64,000 nucleotides of DNA, taken from the NCBI RefSeq assembly GCF_007830495.1, contig NZ_VLKW01000007.1, positions 62,001-126,000 on the forward strand, read 5' to 3'. The notes beneath the pieces were generated by a model that worked only from the letters and a program-made list of their open reading frames with translations, did no database searches and was not told where the DNA came from. This document shows positions 42,544-50,018 of the stretch, piece by piece (within the stretch, counting starts at the first letter, position 1; the number at the start of each line of letters is the position of its first letter). The position numbers were made by a program, and so were the translations under genes. Source of the stretch: Pseudoduganella flava (lineage in GTDB: Bacteria > Pseudomonadota > Gammaproteobacteria > Burkholderiales > Burkholderiaceae_D).

Positions 42544-42582
42544 AAAAAAACGGGACAGCGCGCAGTATAGCGCCCCGTCCCG
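42544..42582 (-). terminator. Rho-independent terminator of the oxidase/TonB-receptor unit
   Basis: On the minus strand, CGGGAC...GCGC-TATACT-GCGC...GTCCCG forms a stem with a small symmetric internal bulge, followed by seven T residues. It lies about 45 bases past the receptor stop codon and just before the hydrolase ATG. Confidence 0.88.
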
Positions 42583-42590
42583 CAACCCCC

Positions 42591-42614
42591 GTTTGCTCGT
42601 TTGCTCGTTTGCTC
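42591..42614. repeat. Short tandem repeat, three copies of GTTTGCTC
   Basis: Three perfect 8-bp units, plus a partial fourth (CGTTTG), between the terminator and the stop codon of the TonB-dependent receptor. Probably slippage-generated and without function, but the copy number may vary between strains. Confidence 0.85.
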
Positions 42615-42625
42615 CGTTTGAACTT

Positions 42626-45088
42626 TTAGAACTTGAAGTTGGCGCGGGCGTAGTAGTAGCCGCCGTTGATGCCGAACGGCGAGAACGTCGGATACTGCGT
42701 CACGGCCGAGTTGTCCAGATTGGCGCGGTAGACCGCCAGCAGTTCGGCGTTCATCTTGTCCGGATACTTGTTGAACAGGTTGTTCGCGCCGGCGGACAGC
42801 GTCCAGTTCGGGTTCAGCTTGTAGCTCACCTCCAGGTCCGTGATCGCCGTGTTGCCGATCTCGTTCTTGTAGTAGGTGCCGCCGTTCGGCGATTCCCAGT
42901 TATACGACTTGCCGTACAGCGCTTCGCGCAGGTTCACCGTCCATGCCCCGGCGCGCCACAGCGCCCCCAGGTTGACGCGGACCTTCGGCGATGCCGTCTC
43001 CAGGTTCGAGATCGCGGTGCGGTCCAGCAGCGTTTGCGGCTGTAGCTGGCTGGGCGCCTGGTTGATCTTCGTCACGCGCACCTGGTTCCAGTTCGCCGCC
43101 AGCGACCAGTCCACCCGGCCGTACTGGCCGTAGTTGCTGTTCAGCGTGGCCACCAGCTCCAGGCCGCGCGAGCGCGTGTTCACGGCGTTGGTGAAGATGT
43201 TGATGCCCGTCTCGCCCACCGTCGGGTCCAGCACATTGCCGTTGGCGAGGATCGCGGCGACGACGGCCGGCGAGTTGATCGCGCCGCCCGAGCCGTACAC
43301 CGCACCGGAGCCGACGATGCGGTCGCGGATCTTGATCTGGTAGGCGTCCACCGTCACCGACACGTTGTTGGCCGGGTTCAGCACGATGCCCGCCGAGATG
43401 TTCGTCGACGCTTCCGGCTTCAGGCCGTCGATGCCCACCAGCTTCGCACCGGCCGAATTCGGCGCCAGCTGCACGAAGGCGCTGGTCGGCGACACGTTGG
43501 TGGCGGAGTAGTACGACTCGGCCAGCGTCGGCGCGCGGAAGCCGTTGCTGAACGTGCCGCGCAGCGCGACCGTCGGCGTGAAGTCGTAGCGACTGGTCAG
43601 CTTGCCCACCTTCGCGTTGCCGAAGTCGGAGAAGTGCTCGTAGCGGCCGGCCAGGTCGACGGTGAGGCCCTGCAGCGGGAACATGATGAAGTTCGCGTAG
43701 ACGGCCTTGTTGTTGCGGTCATGCTTGCCCGCATCCGTCAGCGAGAAGCCGGGATACGATTGCGATCCTTCCTTGTAGCGCGAGTACTCGTCGCCCGCCT
43801 CGATCTCGTACTTGTCGATGCGGTGCTCGACGCCCATCGCGAACGTCGACGGCTTCGCCCAGCCCATCTCGAACTCGCGCGACACGTCGAAGTTGTTGGT
43901 CCACTGGCTGGCGATGAACGTGCCGGCCGCGAACACGGTCGGCGTGAAGCCCGTGTCGCGATACAGCGAGACGTTGGCGCTGTCCTCGACGCCGATCTCG
44001 GATTTGTCGCGGCCATACGTCGTCGACAATTCCCAGTTCCACGCGCCGCCGAACTTGCCGCGGGCACCGGCCGTGAACGCGTAGTCGGTTTCCTTCATCG
44101 TTTCCTTCGGATCGAAGCCGAGCGGGTACACCTCCGGCAGCCGGTTCGGCATCCGGTAGTTCTCGTGGGCCCGCGCGTGCTTCTTGCCCCAGGTGGCGAA
44201 AGCATACAGCGACGTGTCGTCGTTGATGTCGTAGCCGGCGTTCAGCGCCAGCGTGTTCAGGTGGTACTGCGCGTCGCCGGCGATCTTGTTCAGGTGCGGG
44301 TAGCCGGGCGCCTGCAGCAGCGGCATGTTCTTCAGGTTGTTCGGGTCCTGCACGCGCGGGTCGATCGCGCCGCGCTCGCTGTAGCCGTGGTAACGCGATT
44401 CGCCCGTCAGGCTGATGAAGGCGTTGTCCATCGGCTTGAAGCCGATGTTCGCCGTGCCGTCGCCCGTGTGGCCGCCACCATCCGAGTAACCGCCGCCGTT
44501 GACGTTGCCGGACAGGCCCTGGTTGTTCGACTTCAGGATGATGTTGACGACGCCGGCGATCGCGTCGGTGCCGTACTGCGCGGCGGCGCCATCCTGCAGC
44601 ACCTCGATATGGTCGATCGCCGCGACGGGGATGTAGTTCAGGTCAGCCGCGGCGCCGCCCTGGTAGGGGCCACCCAGCACGGCAAGATTCGACGTGCCAT
44701 GGCGCCGCTTGCCGTTGACGAGCACCAGCGTGTTGTTCGGCGACAGGCCGCGCAGCCGTGCGGACAAGGTCAGGTTGGCCGTGTCGCCACCGAACGCCTG
44801 CGCCGTGAACGACGGGATGTTCTGGGCGATCGCCTGGATCAGGTCCGGCTGGCCCGTGCGCTGCAGCGATGCCGCATCGAGCACCTGGATCGGCGAAGCG
44901 CTGTTCTCCGCCTTCAGGCCGCTGGCCCGTGTTCCGGTGACGATGACGGCACCGACGGAAACGGGGGCGCCGGCGGCGCCGGCCAGGTTTTCCGTTTGCG
45001 GTTCGGGGGCGCCGGCCGGGTCGGCCAGGACGATTCCCGAGTGGAGCAGCATGGCGGCGGTGCCGGTATGGAGGATGGCCTTGTGCAT
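42626..45088 (-). CDS. TonB-dependent outer-membrane receptor
   Basis: 820 residues from the ATG at 45088 (AGGA upstream). Signal peptide MHKAILHTGTAAMLLHSGIVLA. A plug domain (about 60-190) contains SPIQVLDAASLQRTG, ARLRGLSPNNTLVLVNGKR and IDHIEVLQDGAAAQYGTDAI. A 22-strand-type barrel then runs to the terminal aromatic YYARANFKF. Such receptors import scarce large solutes using proton-motive force via TonB. It has no N-terminal signalling extension. Placed downstream of the oxidase-cytochrome-RidA genes on the same strand (127 bp gap), it may bring in their substrate. No ligand can be deduced. Confidence 0.92.
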   Translation of the reverse strand: MHKAILHTGTAAMLLHSGIVLADPAGAPEPQTENLAGAAGAPVSVGAVIVTGTRASGLKAENSASPIQVLDAASLQRTGQPDLIQAIAQNIPSFTAQAFGGDTANLTLSARLRGLSPNNTLVLVNGKRRHGTSNLAVLGGPYQGGAAADLNYIPVAAIDHIEVLQDGAAAQYGTDAIAGVVNIILKSNNQGLSGNVNGGGYSDGGGHTGDGTANIGFKPMDNAFISLTGESRYHGYSERGAIDPRVQDPNNLKNMPLLQAPGYPHLNKIAGDAQYHLNTLALNAGYDINDDTSLYAFATWGKKHARAHENYRMPNRLPEVYPLGFDPKETMKETDYAFTAGARGKFGGAWNWELSTTYGRDKSEIGVEDSANVSLYRDTGFTPTVFAAGTFIASQWTNNFDVSREFEMGWAKPSTFAMGVEHRIDKYEIEAGDEYSRYKEGSQSYPGFSLTDAGKHDRNNKAVYANFIMFPLQGLTVDLAGRYEHFSDFGNAKVGKLTSRYDFTPTVALRGTFSNGFRAPTLAESYYSATNVSPTSAFVQLAPNSAGAKLVGIDGLKPEASTNISAGIVLNPANNVSVTVDAYQIKIRDRIVGSGAVYGSGGAINSPAVVAAILANGNVLDPTVGETGINIFTNAVNTRSRGLELVATLNSNYGQYGRVDWSLAANWNQVRVTKINQAPSQLQPQTLLDRTAISNLETASPKVRVNLGALWRAGAWTVNLREALYGKSYNWESPNGGTYYKNEIGNTAITDLEVSYKLNPNWTLSAGANNLFNKYPDKMNAELLAVYRANLDNSAVTQYPTFSPFGINGGYYYARANFKF

Positions 45089-45215
45089 GGACTGATTCCT
45101 TTTCTTATGTGAAGACAAAAAATCCTGATGCGGCAAAAACCGACGGCAAAGGGATGCCCCGCCGGCTCGTGGCCGGCCCTTCGCGTCGCGGAACGACGGG
45201 TGCTACGTTGTTACG

Positions 45216-45701
45216 TCATTTTTTGGCGGCGACGACCTCGATCTCGACGAGCCAGCCCGGCGAGTTCAGGCCCGCCACCTGCATCACCGCGCGGGCGGGC
45301 AGGTTCGGCTGGGCGCCGCCGAAGAATTGCGTATAGCCTTCCATGAAGCCCTTGATGTCCGCGCGCCCGCCCTTGGCCGGATCGCCGACGAGGAAGACCT
45401 GCATCTTGACGACGTCGCCCATCGCCAGGTTCATCGACTTCAGGATCTCTTCGATCTTCTTCAGCACGCCCACCGTCTGCGTCTTCGTGTCGCCATAGGC
45501 GGCGATCGTGTCGGGGTTGGCGGCCTTGTCGACCACGGGCGGCACCTGCCCGCTGATGAAGTGGATCGTCGCGTTCGGCGGCAGCGTGACGGCCTGCGCG
45601 ATCGGGAAGTCGGAGTTGGGGATCTTGTGGCGGACGATCTCCTGCGCACCGGCGGTGTGCGTGAGAATTGCGGCGGCCATCAGGAAGGCGAGTCGTTGCA
45701 T
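45216..45701 (-). CDS. RidA-family enamine/imine deaminase with signal peptide
   Basis: 161 residues starting at 45701. The first 20 residues (MQRLAFLMAAAILTHTAGAQ) are a signal peptide, unusual because RidA proteins are mostly cytosolic. The YjgF/RidA domain follows, with HFISGQVPP, the catalytic-type Arg in PARAVMQVAGL, and the closing EIEVVA. RidA hydrolyses reactive 2-imino or enamine acids, such as those released by flavin amino-acid oxidases, to keto acids and ammonia. It is 14 bases downstream of cytochrome c and next but one to a flavin oxidase, so it probably acts on that enzyme's product. Confidence 0.88.
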   Translation of the reverse strand: MQRLAFLMAAAILTHTAGAQEIVRHKIPNSDFPIAQAVTLPPNATIHFISGQVPPVVDKAANPDTIAAYGDTKTQTVGVLKKIEEILKSMNLAMGDVVKMQVFLVGDPAKGGRADIKGFMEGYTQFFGGAQPNLPARAVMQVAGLNSPGWLVEIEVVAAKK

Positions 45702-45715
45702 GGGCTCTCTCTCTT

Positions 45716-46111
45716 TCAGTGTTTGTTGGACATCGGGCCGGCCGCCACTTGCGCGGCCGAGAGTTCGCTGCGCAGCGCCGCCACTTCCTCGGTGGCGAGG
45801 GCGCTTGCGCTGTTGCCCCAGCTGGAGCGGACGTACGTCAGCACGGCGGCGATGTCGCCGTCCGTCAGGCTTTGCGAAAAGTCGGGCATGCCGCCGCGCC
45901 CCTTCAGCAGCACGGTAGCAGGGTCCTTCGCCGGCCCCTGCACGAACGCGTTGCCGGCCAGCGCCGGGAACGCGCCGGGAATGCCCTTGCCGTTGGCCTG
46001 GTGGCAGGCCGCGCAGTTCTTCTGGAAGACGGCCTTGCCGTCGCCTTCCGCGCCGTGCGCGCCGGCGGTAAAGCCGACCAATGCCATCAAGGCTGTCACG
46101 TGCGTCTTCAT
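45716..46111 (-). CDS. Small periplasmic class-I cytochrome c
   Basis: 131 residues: signal peptide MKTHVTALMALVGFTAGAHG, one haem-binding CAACH at residues 33-37, and an axial methionine candidate in GGMPDF (M75). This is a mono-haem cytochrome with a ~30-residue charged/alanine-rich tail (TEEVAALRSELSAAQVA). Its start overlaps the oxidase stop (ATGA), so it is translated together with the oxidase and is the likely electron acceptor. Comparable pairs are known, for example nicotine oxidoreductase NicA2, which passes electrons to a cytochrome c rather than to oxygen. Confidence 0.9.
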   Translation of the reverse strand: MKTHVTALMALVGFTAGAHGAEGDGKAVFQKNCAACHQANGKGIPGAFPALAGNAFVQGPAKDPATVLLKGRGGMPDFSQSLTDGDIAAVLTYVRSSWGNSASALATEEVAALRSELSAAQVAAGPMSNKH

Positions 46112-47697
46112 GCCATTGCCCTTTCATGGATGCGTGCCAGCTGCTGCCACGCCGATTCGATCGCGCCCGCCTGCCAGCCGGTCAGGTAGGACAGGTGTTC
46201 ACCCGCCAGCAGCACTCGCTTCTCGCCCTCCAGCAGCAGAGGGTAGGCGTTCTTCCGGCTGTCGTCGTTCCATTCGGCCCAGCCGCCCAGGTTGTACTGC
46301 ACGCGGTGCCACGCCACCGAGAACGCACTGTCGAACGCGTCGCGGTAGGCCGGGAAGATCTTCTCGCCGGCCGCCAGCGCGAACTCGGCCCGCTCGGCCG
46401 GCGACAGCGCGCTGACCGCGATCGCGTCCGTCTGGTAGTTGTAGTAGCCCAGCAGGACGCCCTTCTTCTTCTGCCAGCTCGTCGACGGCAGCGAGATCGT
46501 GTTGATGCCCTTGATATCGGTGAGCACGTGGCCGCCGTAGATATGGTCGTCCTCTTCCCAGAAGCGGCGCTTCATCTGCAAGCCGATCTTGCCGACCGGC
46601 GCATACGCCACGGCCTTGATCGCGTTCTTGAAGCCGTCCGAGAAATCCGTGTCCACCATCCGCAGCGTCGACAGCGGCAACGTGCACAGGCAGTAGTCGG
46701 CCGTTACCGTGCTTTCCTTGCCCGTTTGCGTGTCCTTCCACGCGACCGTCACGTTGTTGTCGCCATGGCGGATCGTGCGCACCTCGGCGTGGTAGCGGAT
46801 GTGGCGGCCCACGCGCTTCTCGAACGCCTTCGCGATCTGGTCCATGCCGCCCACCGGCTGGAACATCGTGTTCTGCATCGGGTAGTCCTGCACCGCGCTG
46901 TACACCTTGCCCACACCGGAGGCCAGCAGGTCGTGGAAGCCGAGCGGATCGGACGGCGTGCCCGGGCCGGGGTTCATGCCGGCGCCCGGGTTGACGGCGA
47001 AGCCGCGCCCCGTGCGGCCCTTGTAGCGCAGGTCGCCAGCTTCCAGCTGACCCTCGTGCTTCAGGTAGTCGAGCAGCGCGCGCTGGTCGTCGTCCGTCAG
47101 CTGGCGGTCCAGCAGGTGGTCCTGCACGGACTTGGCCAGCAGCTCGGCCACGTGCCCGCGCATGTCGGCCTTGATCTGGGCGGGGCGCAGCCGCTGCTTG
47201 GCCAGCGGGCCGCCGTTCTCGAGGTAGACGAAGGCGTGGTCGTTATCGTTGACCATCACTTCCAGCGGCACTTCGAACGTGCGCGTGTAGTGCAGCGTGG
47301 ACTGGTGGTGCAGCGGAATGCGCCACGGGCCGTGGTTGATGTACTGGCCCGCATCGAACGCGCAGCGCTGCGTCTCGCCACCCAGCTCCGTCAGCTCGAA
47401 GCCCTTGCGCGCCGTCTGGCACCGCCCACCGGCAAAGCCGCGCGCCTCCAGCACCTGCACCTTGTAACCGAGCTTGTTCAATTCATAGGCGGCCGTCATG
47501 CCGGCCAGGCCCGCCCCCAGGATGACGACCGACTTGCCCTTGCCGCTGCCGGAGAGCACCGGCGGCCCGGACATCGTCGACGCGATGCCCATCCCCCATG
47601 CGTTCATCGCGTTCAGCAAAAACCCGGTGCCGCCGACCGCGGCGGCGCGGTACAGGAAATCTCGCCGCGTGACCGATCTGTTCAATGCGCTCTTCAT
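46108..47697 (-). CDS. Tat-exported flavin amine / L-amino-acid oxidoreductase
   Basis: 529 residues. The N-terminus carries a twin-arginine signal (TRRDFLYRAAAVGGTGFLL), so the FAD enzyme is probably folded before export. The amine-oxidase fold begins with VVILGAGLAGMTAAYELN and LEARGFAGGRC. It closes with LLAGEHLSYLTGWQAGAIESA, the second FAD motif. Such enzymes oxidise amines or L-amino acids to imines. It is first in the unit oxidase-cytochrome c-RidA-TonB receptor. The substrate is unknown; Trp, Phe or polyamine-like compounds are possible. Whether it uses oxygen or the cytochrome is inferred from context only. Confidence 0.88.
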   Translation of the reverse strand: MKSALNRSVTRRDFLYRAAAVGGTGFLLNAMNAWGMGIASTMSGPPVLSGSGKGKSVVILGAGLAGMTAAYELNKLGYKVQVLEARGFAGGRCQTARKGFELTELGGETQRCAFDAGQYINHGPWRIPLHHQSTLHYTRTFEVPLEVMVNDNDHAFVYLENGGPLAKQRLRPAQIKADMRGHVAELLAKSVQDHLLDRQLTDDDQRALLDYLKHEGQLEAGDLRYKGRTGRGFAVNPGAGMNPGPGTPSDPLGFHDLLASGVGKVYSAVQDYPMQNTMFQPVGGMDQIAKAFEKRVGRHIRYHAEVRTIRHGDNNVTVAWKDTQTGKESTVTADYCLCTLPLSTLRMVDTDFSDGFKNAIKAVAYAPVGKIGLQMKRRFWEEDDHIYGGHVLTDIKGINTISLPSTSWQKKKGVLLGYYNYQTDAIAVSALSPAERAEFALAAGEKIFPAYRDAFDSAFSVAWHRVQYNLGGWAEWNDDSRKNAYPLLLEGEKRVLLAGEHLSYLTGWQAGAIESAWQQLARIHERAMA

Positions 47698-47822
47698 CGA
47701 TGCCTCTTCTCCCGTTGGTGGATTCCTTGCACGTGAGTATCAAAGCAATCGGCATGCCACTGCGCGCCTGGAATGCACTGTTTTTGGCGGTTCGAATGAA
47801 GTGGTTTCGGCATGCGAGGACC

Positions 47823-47864
47823 GTGTTGTTTTTCGATGCTGGGGACTGTCCCTGGTGTTGTTTT
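47823..47864. repeat. Repeat core flanked by 10-bp direct repeats
   Basis: The core GGGGACTGTCCC (47841-47852) is the same as in the palindrome family elsewhere in the window. Here it has lost its inverted outer arms and is instead flanked by the direct repeats GTGTTGTTTT at 47823-47832 and 47855-47864. The direct repeats could be a target duplication or coincidence. Confidence 0.65.
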
Positions 47865-47982
47865 GAGACCAGCGCGGCTGTGGGCTGGGCGTGCAGACTT
47901 TGTTTATTGACGGCGGCTGGGCCAAAGTGTGAACGTGCGGTGGTGACGCACCAGCGCGATGCATGGGCGGGTAGCTGCGTCG

Positions 47983-48010
47983 AAAAAAAAGCGCGCCGGG
48001 CGGCGCGCTG
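47983..48010 (-). terminator. Rho-independent terminator of the TnsB-like gene
   Basis: On the minus strand, AGCGCGCC-GCCC-GGCGCGCT gives a perfect 8-bp stem with a four-base loop, immediately followed by eight T residues. It lies about 50 bases downstream of the transposase stop codon. Confidence 0.92.
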
Positions 48011-48057
48011 AAAATTACTGCGAGGGTAAATCGACTGTGGCGGCGGGCGATGCGGGA

Positions 48058-49824
48058 TCAGCCCACGAACCCGGCCACGATGCGCTCGAAGCTCGCCTGC
48101 TGGCCGGTTGGCTGCACGCGCCGGCGTGCCCCTTCCGTGCGCAGGGCGGGCGCGGATGCGCTCCGCTGGGCCAGGTGGCACGTGTGGAAACGCATCGGCG
48201 CGGCGGGGTCGGGCAGGTAGATGCAATCGGGTTCCATGCTGTCGTAAGCTACACGCACGACCCAGCGGCCGCGCTGGCGGGCGCGGTCGAACCAGCGCTC
48301 TTCCAGCGCCTTCGCGCAGGTGTAGTACATGCCGCCCAGGCAGATGCCGTCTTCCGTCACCAGCGCCTCGTGCAGCGGCAGCAGCGCGCAGCGCACCAGC
48401 TCCTCGCCGTATTGTTTCAATGCGGCGCCCCGCTCGCGCATGCCCCAGTCCCACAGCTGCAGCGGCACCCGGCCGTCGCCATCGCCGCGCAGATTGTGTT
48501 CGAGCACCGCATCGAGCACGAGGCGGGTGAACTGGATGAGGTCCAGCGCACCGTCCAGCGGACCCAGTTCGGCCGCCAGTGCCGGCGCTTCGGCCCGCAA
48601 CAGCCCGAAGCGCTGCTCCAGCGCGGCACGGGCCGGCACCAGGCTTGCCGCCTGCAGGGCCGGCACGGCATCGCAGCGCACGCCGAAATTGTTCAGCAGC
48701 GCCTGGCCGCCGTCGCCGCCGAAGAGCGTTGCCGGCACGAGCAGCCGTTCCGGCAGGTGCCGGCACGGCCAGTCCAGCGCGCCGATCGCGCGGCCGTAGC
48801 GCAGCGCGTGGCGCACCTTGTCCGCGGCGCAGTGGGCCAGCGCCATCAGCGCCTGCGGCCAGCACGGCGCCTCCAGGCTCACGTGCACGCCCGTGACCAT
48901 GCCGGAGAATACGTCGTGGACCAGGTAGATGACGGGCCGCCCGGCGATGCGGGTGCGTTCGCGCGTCAGCAGCTGGACGTCGGCGCGCACCGCCGTCAGC
49001 TGGAAGGCGGCGCCGGGTCGGCCATCCACGTCGACCGTGGCGTGGGCGGCCAGCGGCAGCGGGCGTTCGGCGGGGCGCAGGATGCGGCACTGGTCGAGCC
49101 AATAGCTGAACTGGCCGAAGCTGGGGATCGCTTCGCTGACGGTGCCGCGCACCACGTTCAGCGTTTCGGGTGCGATGCGGCGTTCGCTGAAGAAGTCGCG
49201 CAGCATCGCCTCATACGCGCCGCGGCGCGAGAAGCTCGCCCCCGTGTAGCTGGCGGCGGCCACGCGGAACACGCGGCGCATCGCCTCGTCGACATTCACG
49301 CCCGGTGGCGCGCCTTCGCGGCGCGGCCGGCCGCGCTTTACCCCGGCCGTCGACGCGCGCGTCTTGCCGCGTGCGCCGCTGTTCGAGTAGTCCGGCAGCA
49401 GTGCGTTCGGTGTCTGGCCGCGCTGCCAGTAGCGGCGCAGGTAGCGGTAAATGGTGGGATGCGAGACGCCGTGGCGTGCCGTGTAGTCGGCGATCAGCTG
49501 GCCGCGCTTGCGCGACTCGTAGATGCCCGGCTCGTCGCGCGTCAGCTCGGCAATGATCGCCCAGGCGCGGTCGCGCAGCGCCAGGTGGCCCGGCTTGATC
49601 GCCTGCTGGTCCGCCACGACAAGCCATGGATCCTCTGCCAGCCGGCGCGCGCGGCCCGATACCACGTCCGCCTCCAGCATGGATACCCGTGCCGGTTCGA
49701 CGTCGCAACCCTTGCCGCCCATGTCGAACACCCACGCAACGGTGCGTTGCGGGTCGATCCACAGGATGCGCACCGTGCGGCGCGCCGGCGCCCCGTATTG
49801 AAGTAAATCGTTTCGCAGCAACAT
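48058..49824 (-). CDS. Orphan TnsB/TniA/Mu-type DDE transposase
   Basis: 588 residues with a strong ribosome site (GAGGAGGG). Layout matches TnsB/TniA: an N-terminal region, a helix-turn-helix around HGVSHPTIYRYLRRYWQRG with LLPDYSNSGARG, then an RNase-H-like core (RADVQLL, GRPVIYLVHDVFSGMVTG), and a Mu-type C-terminal beta region. The second and third catalytic acids are not in the usual context: FGGDGGQ stands where DxGxE is expected, and ARAALEQRF where the Glu helix is expected. No TnsA, TnsC/TniB or TniQ partner is adjacent and no terminal repeats were recognised. It may be a relic or a domesticated protein. Confidence 0.75.
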   Translation of the reverse strand: MLLRNDLLQYGAPARRTVRILWIDPQRTVAWVFDMGGKGCDVEPARVSMLEADVVSGRARRLAEDPWLVVADQQAIKPGHLALRDRAWAIIAELTRDEPGIYESRKRGQLIADYTARHGVSHPTIYRYLRRYWQRGQTPNALLPDYSNSGARGKTRASTAGVKRGRPRREGAPPGVNVDEAMRRVFRVAAASYTGASFSRRGAYEAMLRDFFSERRIAPETLNVVRGTVSEAIPSFGQFSYWLDQCRILRPAERPLPLAAHATVDVDGRPGAAFQLTAVRADVQLLTRERTRIAGRPVIYLVHDVFSGMVTGVHVSLEAPCWPQALMALAHCAADKVRHALRYGRAIGALDWPCRHLPERLLVPATLFGGDGGQALLNNFGVRCDAVPALQAASLVPARAALEQRFGLLRAEAPALAAELGPLDGALDLIQFTRLVLDAVLEHNLRGDGDGRVPLQLWDWGMRERGAALKQYGEELVRCALLPLHEALVTEDGICLGGMYYTCAKALEERWFDRARQRGRWVVRVAYDSMEPDCIYLPDPAAPMRFHTCHLAQRSASAPALRTEGARRRVQPTGQQASFERIVAGFVG

Positions 49825-49960
49825 CTGCCCTCCTCGTTGGAGCGAAAATGCAGATGTCTATGCAAATATCGGGCCAGCCGCCCGGAGGACGTGATTATGC
49901 GGTAACTGCGAGGGAAACCGCGCGGGAAACAGGCCTGGCCGGCAGCGGCCAGGCATTATC

Positions 49961-49994
49961 GTGGTGCAAGCCGGGCACCGCCGGCGTGCACCAC
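49961..49994 (-). terminator. GC-rich hairpin downstream of the helicase gene
   Basis: Arms GTGGTGCA / TGCACCAC are perfect, with an inner CCGG/CCGG pairing, about 25 bases after the helicase stop. There is no T tract, so termination is uncertain. Confidence 0.4.
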
Positions 49995-50018
49995 GCTTAC
50001 GCCGGGCTTACAGGGCGG

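Larger units (their letters stand above)
47698..48057. other. Intergenic region upstream of the oxidase operon
   Basis: 360 bases without a supportable gene. It holds the promoter region of the oxidase unit (no convincing -35/-10 pair found), a degenerate GGGGACTGTCCC element flanked by direct repeats, and the terminator of the transposase gene. The central part is clearly less GC-rich than the coding sequence around it. Confidence 0.6.
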
